A DNA stretch of 12,443 nt, from NCBI GenBank assembly GCA_029907055.1, contig JARYMO010000020.1, forward strand, positions 1 through 12,443, in the 5' to 3' direction. A model generated the notes under the pieces. That model did not search any database, was not told where the DNA came from, and saw only the letters and a list, made by a program, of their open reading frames with translations. This stretch comes from Syntrophomonadaceae bacterium. Lineage in GTDB: Bacteria; Bacillota; Syntrophomonadia; Syntrophomonadales; Syntrophothermaceae. This document shows, piece by piece, positions 6,289 through 12,443 of the stretch (position 1 is the first letter of the stretch; every line of letters begins with the position of its first letter). The position numbers were made by a program, and so were the translations under genes.

Positions 6289-6381
6289 CAGGGGGTGCCC
6301 GTTCCCCGAAACCACACCCCGTCCCGGACCTGCCGGCCCCCTTCACGGCGGCCGCCGGTGATGCCACTGGCCCGCACACGA

Positions 6382-6416
6382 AGCGCCCCTCCCCGCGATG
6401 CGCGGGGAGGGGCGCT
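6382..6416. terminator. 16-bp perfect hairpin between convergent operons
   Basis: AGCGCCCCTCCCCGCG (6382-6397), loop ATG, then its exact complement (6401-6416). It sits between the end of hydG (+) and the end of the Ppx/GppA gene (-). Neither side has a real T-run, so it is not a textbook intrinsic terminator. Position and strength suggest a shared transcription end or a barrier against antisense readthrough. Confidence 0.6.
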
Positions 6417-6478
6417 GGTGCGATGGTCCTGGTCCGGGACCGCCGTGCCGAGGCCCACCTGCCGGGGCGTCGGCGGCA

Positions 6479-7366
6479 TCAGAAGGAACAGGTGATGTCG
6501 CAGGCGCGCTGCCAGATGATGCCCTCCAGCAGGTCGCTCTCGCTCACCACCAGGCTGTCCCGCTGCAGGCCTTCCATGATGACCAGCAGCAGGAGGGCTC
6601 CTTTGACGATGATGTCAGCCCTCTCCGGCTGCAGGCCGGGGAGCCGGCGCCGCAGGCCCAGTGGCATTGCCTCCAGCATGGCGTACAGTTCGGCCACGTC
6701 CTGGCGCGAGAGGCGATGGCCGTGGACCAGGTCCGGGTCGTACTCGGCCAGCCCCTCCTTGATGGCGACCAGGGTGGTAGGGGTTCCGCCCACTGCCGCC
6801 AGGGGCAGATGGCGGGCCGCGCGCCCCAGGGCCAACACTTCCTCCAGCCGGCTCCACATCTCCGCCGCTGACAGTTCAGCCTCGGTGGCGTTGACCGCCC
6901 CCACCCTCACCGTGAAGATCCCACCCGGCTGGCCGGGAATGATGAACTCGGTGCTGCCTCCACCCATGTCCACCACCAGCGGGGGCTGCTCGAAGTCCAG
7001 CCCCCGCAGCACCCCCAGGTAGCTCAGCTGCGCTTCCTCGCTCCCGCTGATGACCTCCACCTTGAGCCCGGTGTCGGCCTCGGCCACCGCCAGGAAGTCG
7101 TCCCGGTTGGCGGCCTCCCGCACGGCACTGGTGGCCACCACCCGGGCCCACTCGCAGCGGTAGCCAGCGATGATGTCACGAAAGTTCAGCAGGCAGTCCA
7201 CGGTGCGGGAAATGGCCTCCGGGTGCAGCCAGCCGCTCTCTGCCACCCCCTCGCCCAGGCGAGTGCTGACCACTTTCTTGAACAGGGTGATGAGTTTTCC
7301 ATCGATGATCTCGGCGATGAGCAGGCGGCAGGAATTGGTACCCACGTCAGCCGCTGCAAGTGTCAT
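6479..7366 (-). CDS. ppx: Ppx/GppA-family exopolyphosphatase / pppGpp phosphatase
   Basis: ASKHA-fold phosphatase hydrolysing terminal phosphates of polyphosphate and/or pppGpp. The 295 residues give the catalytic Ppx/GppA core only: N-terminal phosphate loop ADVGTNSCRLLI (6-17), ATSAVREAANRDDF (78-91), SGSEEAQLSYLG (107-118) with the family's catalytic-type Glu, DMGGGSTEF (133-141) and AVGGTPTTL. There is no C-terminal HD domain as in long forms such as E. coli PPX, so it resembles the short (about 300-residue) bacterial enzymes. The ATG at 7366 follows TGGAGGT. Polyphosphate versus pppGpp preference cannot be told from sequence. The U-run of the yabR terminator ends next to its ribosome site, so its transcription must involve readthrough or a promoter I did not see. 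Confidence 0.9.
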   Translation of the reverse strand: MTLAAADVGTNSCRLLIAEIIDGKLITLFKKVVSTRLGEGVAESGWLHPEAISRTVDCLLNFRDIIAGYRCEWARVVATSAVREAANRDDFLAVAEADTGLKVEVISGSEEAQLSYLGVLRGLDFEQPPLVVDMGGGSTEFIIPGQPGGIFTVRVGAVNATEAELSAAEMWSRLEEVLALGRAARHLPLAAVGGTPTTLVAIKEGLAEYDPDLVHGHRLSRQDVAELYAMLEAMPLGLRRRLPGLQPERADIIVKGALLLLVIMEGLQRDSLVVSESDLLEGIIWQRACDITCSF

Positions 7367-7376
7367 GTCGAACCTC

Positions 7377-7407
7377 CAAAAATCAAGACACCCCTGCTCG
7401 GAGTGTC
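7377..7407 (-). terminator. Intrinsic terminator after yabR
   Basis: On the minus strand GACACTCC pairs with GGGGTGTC over 8 bp (one U-G) around a GAGCA loop (plus 7387-7407), followed by TTGATTTTT (plus 7378-7386). It ends the S1-domain gene transcript and lies about 10 bp before the Ppx ribosome site. Confidence 0.75.
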
Positions 7408-7419
7408 CTGGATTCCTGC

Positions 7420-7797
7420 TTATGAGTTGCGGTTGCGGCGCTTGCCGTCCCGCTTCATCCTCAGGGCTTGCATCCGCTCGTCGCTCTCCTTGAGGAACTT
7501 GTTGATCTTCTCCTCCAGGCTGAGCCCCGGTGGCTCCCGCCGCACCCGCTCGCGGGCCTGGCGGATGGACAGCCCCACTTTCCCGTTGTCCGCCACGTTC
7601 AGGACCCTGACCTTGACCCTCTGCCCCTCCTGGAGGAAGTCCTTGACATCCCGAACGTATGTATCCGCGATTTCCGAGATGTGCGCCAGCCCCACTCGAC
7701 CATCCGGCAATTCGATGAATGCTCCGAAACGCGTGATCCCCTGGACCATTCCCTCGACTACCGCACCCGGGACGATTTCACCCTGTTCAGTTGGCAT
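7420..7797 (-). CDS. yabR: S1-domain RNA-binding protein, YabR family
   Basis: Single S1 (OB-fold) domain protein of the YabR/GSP13 family, probably ribosome- or RNA-associated; exact role unsettled. The 125 residues show the S1 domain at about 8-78 (GAVVEGMVQGITRFGAFIEL, GLAHISEIA, EGQRVKVRVLNV, GKVGLSIRQA) and a basic, charged tail ending RDGKRRNRNS. The ATG at 7797 has GGAGGAG close upstream. It follows divIC as yabR follows divIC in Bacillus subtilis. A sigma-A promoter just after the divIC stop and a terminator after its own stop let it be transcribed as a single gene. Confidence 0.92.
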   Translation of the reverse strand: MPTEQGEIVPGAVVEGMVQGITRFGAFIELPDGRVGLAHISEIADTYVRDVKDFLQEGQRVKVRVLNVADNGKVGLSIRQARERVRREPPGLSLEEKINKFLKESDERMQALRMKRDGKRRNRNS

Positions 7798-7836
7798 GTA
7801 CTCCTCCGGCCCCCCTGACCTCCAAATTCTGCTTTC

Positions 7837-7866
7837 ATTCTACGCGGGGCGCGGGGGACGTGTCAA
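7837..7866 (-). promoter_or_regulatory. Sigma-A promoter for yabR
   Basis: On the minus strand a perfect -35 TTGACA (plus 7861-7866) and -10 TAGAAT (plus 7837-7842, 5 of 6 matches) are separated by 18 bp. The -35 starts 2 bp after the divIC stop codon. Transcription would begin near 7830, about 33 nt before the yabR ATG. This is the best promoter in the window. Confidence 0.8.
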
Positions 7867-7868
7867 CA

Positions 7869-8195
7869 TCATTGACCCCCTGCCGCCTCCGGAATAACGG
7901 GCACGATGACCTTCTCTCCCGGACGCACCATTCCCAGCTGTTCCCTGGCCAGCTTCTCCACCATCTCGTCACTGGCGTAACGGCGCTCCAGCGCTTCCAG
8001 TTCCCGGTGACGCTGCTCCAAGCGCTGGCTCATGGCCTCCAGCTCCCGGATCTGGCCGGCGAGTTGCCAGATGCTGCGCAACTGGGGAGCGAACATCACG
8101 ATGATGGTGATGATGCCGCAGCTCAGGAGCAGGCCGGCCGCTCTCCTCCTGCTGGCGCCCCCTGACCTCGTCCTACGGGGATTCCTTTCCCTCAT
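7869..8195 (-). CDS. divIC: DivIC/FtsB-family septum formation initiator
   Basis: Bitopic inner-membrane division protein that, with FtsL and DivIB/FtsQ, links early and late divisome parts. The 108-residue product has a basic cytoplasmic N-terminus (RERNPRRTRSGGASRRR), one membrane segment at about 19-40 (AAGLLLSCGIITIIVMFA), a coiled coil (QIRELEAMSQRLEQRHRELE) and the family C-terminal signature VEKLAREQLGMVRPGEK. The ATG at 8195 is chosen since upstream frame residues belong to the HTH gene read in another frame; the ribosome site is weak (GGGCGAGG, close). It overlaps the end of the HTH gene by 23 bp, so translational coupling is likely. Position between rqcP and yabR matches the Bacillus order. 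Confidence 0.9.
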   Translation of the reverse strand: MRERNPRRTRSGGASRRRAAGLLLSCGIITIIVMFAPQLRSIWQLAGQIRELEAMSQRLEQRHRELEALERRYASDEMVEKLAREQLGMVRPGEKVIVPVIPEAAGGQ

Positions 8196-8412
8196 CCTCG
8201 CCCACCCCCCACAGGCCCAGCGCATCGCCGGGGAGCACGATGACCACCTCGTACCCCTTGGCGCGCGCGCGGTTGTACAGCGTGGCCACCGTGCTGGTGC
8301 TGATGCCCAACCTGCGCGCAATCTCTTCCGCTCCGCGACCGGTCTCCTTGAGCACCACTACCTGGCGCTCGCGGAAGCTGAGTTTCTCTGCTCCCCGGAT
8401 CTCTATCTTCAC
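8173..8412 (-). CDS. Small LuxR/sigma-70 region 4-type HTH protein
   Basis: About 79 residues from the GTG at 8412, or 91 from the GTG at 8448. The core LSFRERQVVVLKETGRGAEEIARRLGISTSTVATLYNRARAKGYEVV matches LuxR C-terminal/sigma-region-4 helix-turn-helix domains (LSxREREV ... SxxTV). No receiver, sensor or sigma region 2 is present, so it is a stand-alone DNA-binding domain with an acidic tail. Neither start has a strong ribosome site. The shorter form is preferred because it leaves the TCCACA/TGTGGA palindrome upstream as a possible operator. It overlaps divIC by 23 bp. It is not part of the B. subtilis version of this cluster, where yabP and yabQ stand here. Target genes unknown. Confidence 0.8.
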   Translation of the reverse strand: MKIEIRGAEKLSFRERQVVVLKETGRGAEEIARRLGISTSTVATLYNRARAKGYEVVIVLPGDALGLWGVGEDEGKESP

Positions 8413-8429
8413 GTCGGGTTCCGCCCTGT

Positions 8430-8461
8430 CTGTCCACAGATTTTGCACAGAATGTGGATAT
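8430..8461. promoter_or_regulatory. Cluster of DnaA-box-like 9-mers / inverted repeat upstream of the HTH gene
   Basis: Within 32 bp: CTGTCCACA (8430-8438, two mismatches to TTATNCACA), TTTTGCACA (8441-8449, fits TTWTNCACA exactly) and, on the other strand, ATATCCACA (8453-8461, one mismatch). The outer two also form an inverted repeat TCCACA-N14-TGTGGA. Either DnaA binding or an operator for the adjacent HTH protein is possible. Three boxes with no AT-rich unwinding stretch do not make an origin. Confidence 0.4.
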
Positions 8462-8532
8462 GTTTGCTACGTCTTGTCTACTTCGCCGCCCCCCTCCCGG
8501 ATTCCTGCCCGGGCGTTGCGGCTCCCCCGGGC

Positions 8533-8562
8533 AAAGAAGAATCGCCCCCTTGCGGGAGCGAT
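8533..8562 (-). terminator. Intrinsic terminator ending the mfd-mazG-hup-rqcP operon
   Basis: On the minus strand ATCGCTCCC pairs with GGGGGCGAT (9 bp, one U-G) around a GCAA tetraloop (plus 8541-8562), followed by TCTTCTTT (plus 8533-8540). It lies about 45 bp after the rqcP stop and separates that operon from the HTH-divIC genes. Confidence 0.75.
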
Positions 8563-8608
8563 CCCCTGCTGGTTCCGCAACCGCCGCGGCCCGCGCCGCG
8601 AGGTCGTC

Positions 8609-8851
8609 CTATTCCAGCACCCGGTAGAGGGCATGGGCGTCACCGGCCCTCACCGTTTCCTTGATGTCGAGCACTTCCACCACGTGTTGCCTGTCGCCGA
8701 AGCGAATGGTGATGATATCCCCCGGGCGCACCTCGGCCGCCGGCTTGGCCACCCGCCCGTTGAGCAGCACCCGCTCGTGCTCGGCGAAATCCTTGGCCAC
8801 TGTCCGCCGCTTGATGAGGCGCGAGACCTTGAGGAACTTGTCCAGGCGCAT
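8609..8851 (-). CDS. rqcP: RqcP (YabO), S4-domain ribosome quality-control factor
   Basis: Hsp15-like S4 RNA-binding protein that works with RqcH on stalled 50S subunits to add poly-alanine tails to the nascent chain. The 80 residues start MRLDKFLKVSRLIKRRTVAKD, the signature of the YabO/RqcP group, followed by the S4 core (LLNGRVAKPAAEVRPGDIITIRFG) and a short beta tail. Its ATG directly abuts the hup TAG (TAGATG, no gap), and there is no separate Shine-Dalgarno, so translation is probably coupled to hup. In spore formers yabP and yabQ follow; here a terminator does. Confidence 0.93.
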   Translation of the reverse strand: MRLDKFLKVSRLIKRRTVAKDFAEHERVLLNGRVAKPAAEVRPGDIITIRFGDRQHVVEVLDIKETVRAGDAHALYRVLE

Positions 8852-9124
8852 CTAGCTCACGGCGTCTTTGAAAGCCTTCCCGGCCTTGAAGGCCGGAACC
8901 CGGGTGGCGCCAATCTGTATCTCCTCGCCCGTCTGGGGGTTCCGCCCCTTGCGGGCCTGGCGCGCGCGCACCTCGAAGGTCCCGAAGCCGACCAGCTGGA
9001 CCTTGTCCCCTTCGCGCAGTGCTGCTTCGACCGTTGCGAACAACTCATTGAGTACTTTCTCGACGTCTTTCTTTGTCATTTCCGCCTTGGCGGCTACCGC
9101 ACTCACCAGGTCGCTCTTGTTCAA
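8852..9124 (-). CDS. hup: HU-family DNA-binding protein
   Basis: Nucleoid protein that binds and bends DNA as a dimer. The 90 residues are full family length: NKSDLVSAVAAKAEMTKKD at the start, the dimerisation helices, GFGTFEVRARQARKGRNPQTGE (DNA-arm entry) and the arm IQIGATRVPAFKAGKAFKD, with the conserved Pro near VPAF. It begins with a TTG at 9124, supported by AGGAGGGG about 7-8 nt upstream; no in-frame ATG would give a complete N-terminus. It lies about 100 bp after mazG and abuts rqcP, an order found in many clostridia. Confidence 0.95.
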   Translation of the reverse strand: MNKSDLVSAVAAKAEMTKKDVEKVLNELFATVEAALREGDKVQLVGFGTFEVRARQARKGRNPQTGEEIQIGATRVPAFKAGKAFKDAVS

Positions 9125-9159
9125 TCCAATCCCCTCCTATCTTTGCCCTGTCGTGGCTG

Positions 9160-9222
9160 TGCGTCGCGGGCTACAGTGGCTATTTCGCCGCCTGTCCAGG
9201 TGTTTCCTGCCAGGGCGGAAAT
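9160..9222 (-). repeat. Imperfect stem-loop between mazG and hup
   Basis: Just after the mazG stop, on the minus strand, TTTC-CGCC-(C)TG can pair with CAG-GCG-(GC)-GAAA around a loop of about 16 nt. There is no clear U-run, so termination is doubtful. It may act in mRNA processing so that the abundant HU is expressed differently from mfd-mazG. No promoter for hup was recognised in the 101-bp gap. Confidence 0.25.
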
Positions 9223-9225
9223 TTT

Positions 9226-9993
9226 TCAGGCCTCGCCCTGCTTGGCCTCATCCCACAGCGCGTCCAGCTCCTGCAGGGTGACGTCCCCCCACTGCCTGCC
9301 CTGAGCCGCCAGCGCGTCCTCGATGAAGGCGAAGCGCTGCGCGAAGCGCTGGTTGGTGCCCTGCAGGGCCGCCTCGGGATCCACGCCCAGGAATCGCGCC
9401 ACGTTGACCATGGCGAACAGCAGGTCCCCGAACTCGGCCGCCCGCCGGTGCGGATCGGTCTCCCGGCGCAGCTCCTCCAGTTCTTCGCCCACCTTGGCCA
9501 GGGCACCTTCCACCTGCGGCCAGTCAAACCCCATCCGGGCAGCCTTGGCCTGCATCTTCTCGGCCCGCATCAGCGCCGGCAGGTGGCGGGGGATTCCCTC
9601 CAGCACGCGTCGTTTTCCCTCCGCCTTCTTGAAGCCTTCCCAGCGTTCCAGCACCTCCCCGCTGGTCGAAAGCTGCAGGCTCCCGAACACGTGCGGGTGG
9701 CGGTTGATCATCTTCTCGGCGACCGAGTCCATCACCGCGGCCAGGTCAAACTCCCCGGCCCGGGCCGCCAGCGCCGAGTGAAAGACCACCTGCAGCAGCA
9801 CGTCTCCCAGTTCTTCCCGCAAGCGGTCGGGGTCCCCCTCTTCGATGGCCTCCACCACCTCGTACGCTTCCTCGATGAGGTAGCGGGCCAGCGAGGCATG
9901 GGTCTGCTCCCGGTCCCACGGGCAGCCCCCCGGGCCCAGCAGCCGTTCCATCACCTCTACCAGCCGGTCCAGCGCGCGGTGGTTCTTCTCCAC
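9226..9993 (-). CDS. mazG: MazG nucleoside triphosphate pyrophosphohydrolase
   Basis: House-cleaning enzyme converting (d)NTPs to NMP and pyrophosphate, limiting non-canonical nucleotides. The 255 residues hold two MazG all-alpha domains: the first with CPWDREQTH (24-32) and the metal-binding LIEEAYEVVEAI ... REELGDVLLQV helices (39-69); the second with VGEELEELRRE ... AEFGDLLFAMVNVARF. This is the two-domain E. coli-like length; the N-terminal tetrapyrrole-methylase domain of Bacillus YabN is missing. The start is set at GTG 9993, 8 nt after GGAGAGGAG; GTG 10002 is possible. It lies 65 bp after mfd, with no spoVT between. Confidence 0.93.
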   Translation of the reverse strand: MEKNHRALDRLVEVMERLLGPGGCPWDREQTHASLARYLIEEAYEVVEAIEEGDPDRLREELGDVLLQVVFHSALAARAGEFDLAAVMDSVAEKMINRHPHVFGSLQLSTSGEVLERWEGFKKAEGKRRVLEGIPRHLPALMRAEKMQAKAARMGFDWPQVEGALAKVGEELEELRRETDPHRRAAEFGDLLFAMVNVARFLGVDPEAALQGTNQRFAQRFAFIEDALAAQGRQWGDVTLQELDALWDEAKQGEA

Positions 9994-10058
9994 CCGGTTC
10001 ACTCCTCTCCCGTGGCGAATGCGGCGTCCGCTTCCGCACAGCGGCTCCGTCCCTGGCC

Positions 10059-12443
10059 TCACAGCGCCGCCAGCACCCGTTCCAGTTTCTCCAACGCGTC
10101 CCCGTCCCGCAGCGGCACCACCAGGGTAGTGCCGTCCGTCCACGACGCCAGCGCGTCCAGGACGGAATCCGGGGCCGGCCCGCCCCGCCGCGGGTGTCGG
10201 AGCGTGATCTCGGCTCTCCCTTCCACCGCCTGGATGCTCTTGATCTCCTTGGTGGCAGCGTGCAGGCGCAGGCGCGCCACCCGCAGCAGGTTGTCCACCG
10301 CGGGCGGGAGAGGACCAAAGCGGTCCTCCAGCTCCGCCCGCAGGGAGGCCAGCTCACCGGCACTGGAGGCCATCAACAGCCGGCGGTACACCTGCATCTT
10401 GACCGCCGGGTCAGCAATGTACTCGTCGGGGAGGTAGAAGTCGACCTTCAGCTCCACTGCCGGCAGCGCGCTGGGCTTGGTTTCCTCGCCCCGCAGGCGG
10501 GCCGTCTCTTCTTCCAGCAGCCTCAGGTAGAGGTCGAACCCCACCGCGGAGATGTGCCCGTGCTGCTGGGGCCCGAGGATGTTGCCCGCCCCGCGGATCT
10601 CCAGGTCACGCAGGGCGATCTTGAGCCCCGACCCCAGCTCGGTGAACTCGTGGATGGCTCGCAGCCGCTTCTGGGCCGCCTCACCCATGGCGCGGTCGGG
10701 ACGGTAGGTGAGGTAGGCATAGGCCAGGCGACGCCCCCTCCCCACCCGCCCACGCAGCTGGTAGAGCTGGGCCAGGCCCAGGCGGTCAGCTTCGTCCACC
10801 ACCAGGGTGTTCACGTTGGGCAGGTCGAGGCCGGACTCGATAATGGTGGTGCACACCAGCACGTCGAACTCACGGCCCAGGAAACGGCGCATGACCGAGG
10901 CCAGCTCCTCGTCGGGCATGCGGGCGTGCGCGACCTCCATCCTGGCGCCGGGCACCGCCGCCGCCAGGCGGTCGCGGAAGGCACCGATATCCTGGATGCG
11001 GTTGTGGACTGCGAATACCTGGCCGCCCCGCTCAATCTCGGCCATGATGGCCTCGCGCAGAATCTCCTCGTGGTACTCCATCACGTAGGTGGTGATAGGG
11101 TAGCGCTCCGGGGGCGGGGTCGCGATGACCGAGAGGTCGCGCAGCCCGGTCAGCGCCATGTGCAGCGTGCGGGGGATGGGGGTCGCCGACAGGCTGAGCA
11201 CGTCCACGCTGCTCTTGAGCGCCTTGATCCTCTCTTTCTGGCGTACCCCGAAGCGGTGCTCCTCGTCCACGATGAGCAGCCCCAGGTCCTTGAAGCGGAC
11301 ATCGCGGGACAGCAGACGGTGGGTGCCGATGATGACGTCTACCACCCCCCGCTGCAGTTGGGCCAGGATGGCCTTCTGCTGCTGCGGAGTGCGGAAGCGG
11401 CTGAGGGCTTCCACCACCACCGGGTAGCCGCCGAACCGCTGCCGGCAGGTCTGGTAGTGCTGTTCCGCCAGCACGGTGGTGGGCACCAGGATGGCCACCT
11501 GCTTGTGGTCCATCACCGCCTTGAAGGCGGCGCGCAGGGCCACCTCGGTCTTGCCATAGCCCACATCGCCGCACACCAGGCGGTCCATGGGACGCGGCGC
11601 CTCCATGTCCCGCTTGATTTCCGCCACCGCCCTGGCCTGGTCAGGGGTTTCTTCGTGCTCGAAGGCGGCCTCGAACTCCGCTTGCCACACGGTGTCCGGG
11701 GAGAACGCGTACCCGGGCTGGGCCTGCCGACGGGCGTACAGCTGCAGCAGCTCCTGGGCCATCTCCCGTACCGACTCGCGCACCCGTTTCTTGGTGCGCT
11801 CCCAGTCACTGCCGCCCAGCCTGCTCAGGCGCGGTTGCCGCTCGTCGGTGCTGCTGTAACGGCTCAGCAGGTCCAGCTTGTCTACGGGCAGGTAGAGGCG
11901 GTCGGTCCCGGCGTACTGGATGATGACATACTCGCGGCTCACTCCGTCGACTTCCATGCGGGTCATGCCCTGGAACAGGCCCACCCCGTGGTTCTCGTGC
12001 ACCACGTAGTCGCCCACCTTGAGTTCGGCGGGACCCAGTGCGGGAGCCCCCCGCGGGCGGCGGCGACCCCCGACCGTGCGCCGCCCCCACAGGTCCCTGC
12101 TGCTGACCAGCGCCATGCCCAGGGTGGGACTCACGAAGCCGCGCTCCACGTCCCAGGGGGCAAAGGTGACCGGCAGCGTCACCCCCAGGCGCTGCAGCTC
12201 CTGGCGCACTCGCGCCTCTTCCTTTCGCCCCCGCACGGCGATGCTGACCGCAATGCCCTGTGCAGCCCATTCTCGCAGCCGGTTCCCCACCGCCTCGGGG
12301 CTGGCGTACAGGGGTTCCATCTCCCGCTGGGTGATGTGCTGGACCAGCTCTGCCTTCACCCCCGGTAGCACGGACGGGAACAGCGAGTGGTACAGCAGGG
12401 GCCGCCCCTGCAGGCGTTGCTGCGCCGCCTCCCAGGTCAGCAG
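10059..12443 (-). CDS. mfd: Transcription-repair coupling factor Mfd (5' end outside window)
   Basis: DNA translocase that dislodges stalled RNA polymerase and recruits UvrA to the lesion. The frame is open to the right edge; the visible 794 residues are the C-terminal two thirds of a protein usually about 1,150 long. In order: end of the N-terminal UvrB-like part and domain 3; the CarD-like RNA-polymerase interaction domain at about 140-200 (LKVGDYVVHENHGVGLFQG); RecG-like helicase lobes with Walker A GDVGYGKT (292-299), DEEH (393-396) and SATPIPRT (418-425); the TRG-type region (ESGLDLPNVNTLVVDEADRL, QLRGRVGRG, GAGNILGPQQHGH); and the C-terminal regulatory domain. GTG 12371 is internal, not the start. 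First visible gene of mfd-mazG-hup-rqcP. Confidence 0.97.
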   Translation of the reverse strand: MLTWEAAQQRLQGRPLLYHSLFPSVLPGVKAELVQHITQREMEPLYASPEAVGNRLREWAAQGIAVSIAVRGRKEEARVRQELQRLGVTLPVTFAPWDVERGFVSPTLGMALVSSRDLWGRRTVGGRRRPRGAPALGPAELKVGDYVVHENHGVGLFQGMTRMEVDGVSREYVIIQYAGTDRLYLPVDKLDLLSRYSSTDERQPRLSRLGGSDWERTKKRVRESVREMAQELLQLYARRQAQPGYAFSPDTVWQAEFEAAFEHEETPDQARAVAEIKRDMEAPRPMDRLVCGDVGYGKTEVALRAAFKAVMDHKQVAILVPTTVLAEQHYQTCRQRFGGYPVVVEALSRFRTPQQQKAILAQLQRGVVDVIIGTHRLLSRDVRFKDLGLLIVDEEHRFGVRQKERIKALKSSVDVLSLSATPIPRTLHMALTGLRDLSVIATPPPERYPITTYVMEYHEEILREAIMAEIERGGQVFAVHNRIQDIGAFRDRLAAAVPGARMEVAHARMPDEELASVMRRFLGREFDVLVCTTIIESGLDLPNVNTLVVDEADRLGLAQLYQLRGRVGRGRRLAYAYLTYRPDRAMGEAAQKRLRAIHEFTELGSGLKIALRDLEIRGAGNILGPQQHGHISAVGFDLYLRLLEEETARLRGEETKPSALPAVELKVDFYLPDEYIADPAVKMQVYRRLLMASSAGELASLRAELEDRFGPLPPAVDNLLRVARLRLHAATKEIKSIQAVEGRAEITLRHPRRGGPAPDSVLDALASWTDGTTLVVPLRDGDALEKLERVLAAL

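Noticed and set aside
4648..6315. 555-residue minus-strand frame opposite hydG
   Set aside because: Mirror frame kept open by codon bias; low-complexity His/Val/Gly-rich composition and no family motif, while hydG is unmistakable.
8430..8461. Chromosome replication origin
   Set aside because: Only three imperfect boxes, no AT-rich unwinding element, and no dnaA or dnaN nearby.
10194..12368. 724-residue plus-strand frame opposite mfd
   Set aside because: Antisense shadow of mfd; no plausible ribosome site or domain.
1..12443. CRISPR arrays, IS elements, tRNA or rRNA genes
   Set aside because: No regularly spaced repeats, transposase, cloverleaf or rRNA-like sequence was seen on either strand.

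Overview
The window comes from a GC-rich anaerobic bacterium, most likely a high-GC member of the Bacillota (clostridial, Moorella-like or Limnochordia-like). The reasons are the Bacillus/Clostridium-type block mfd-mazG-hup-rqcP-divIC-yabR, strong AGGAGG ribosome sites with GTG and TTG starts, FeFe-hydrogenase maturases, and an NAD(P)-linked formate dehydrogenase with its own NuoE/NuoF-like electron-input subunits. No IS element, CRISPR array, tRNA or rRNA was seen.

Region 1 (1-2803, minus strand) is a three-gene operon: a NuoE-like 2Fe-2S subunit, a NuoF-like FMN/NAD(H) subunit, and a NuoG-like molybdopterin formate dehydrogenase alpha subunit (FdhA). The apparent FdhA stop is a UGA read in frame after the conserved NVDHCARL. 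The frame continues as HSVTVAGL, the formate dehydrogenase active-site sequence after selenocysteine. The apical GGUCU of a bacterial SECIS lies at the same offset as in E. coli fdhF. The gene therefore runs off the left edge rather than ending at 27.

Region 2 (2804-3404) is about 600 bp without a convincing gene, lying between divergent operons. It holds a palindrome GGTGAA-CAAT-TTCACC (Rex-like or CRP/FNR-like) over the -35 of a rightward promoter. It also holds structured leaders on both sides, and a 12-13 bp intrinsic terminator just before the first rightward gene. That arrangement looks like an attenuator or riboswitch, or a free-standing ncRNA.

Region 3 (3405-6288, plus strand) carries a small TM1266-type hydrogenase-associated protein, then hydE and hydG, the radical-SAM maturases that build the H-cluster of FeFe-hydrogenase. 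hydF and a hydrogenase structural gene are not in the window. A 16-bp perfect hairpin separates this operon from the convergent genes.

Region 4 (6479-12443, minus strand) is housekeeping, read right to left: mfd (cut by the right edge), mazG, hup, rqcP and a terminator; then a small HTH gene overlapping divIC; then the S1-domain gene yabR with its own promoter and terminator; then a Ppx/GppA-family phosphatase. The sporulation genes usually interspersed in this block (spoVT, yabP, yabQ) are absent. Functionally the left half concerns formate/CO2 and hydrogen redox metabolism. The right half concerns DNA repair, nucleotide-pool cleaning, ribosome quality control, chromosome packing and division.
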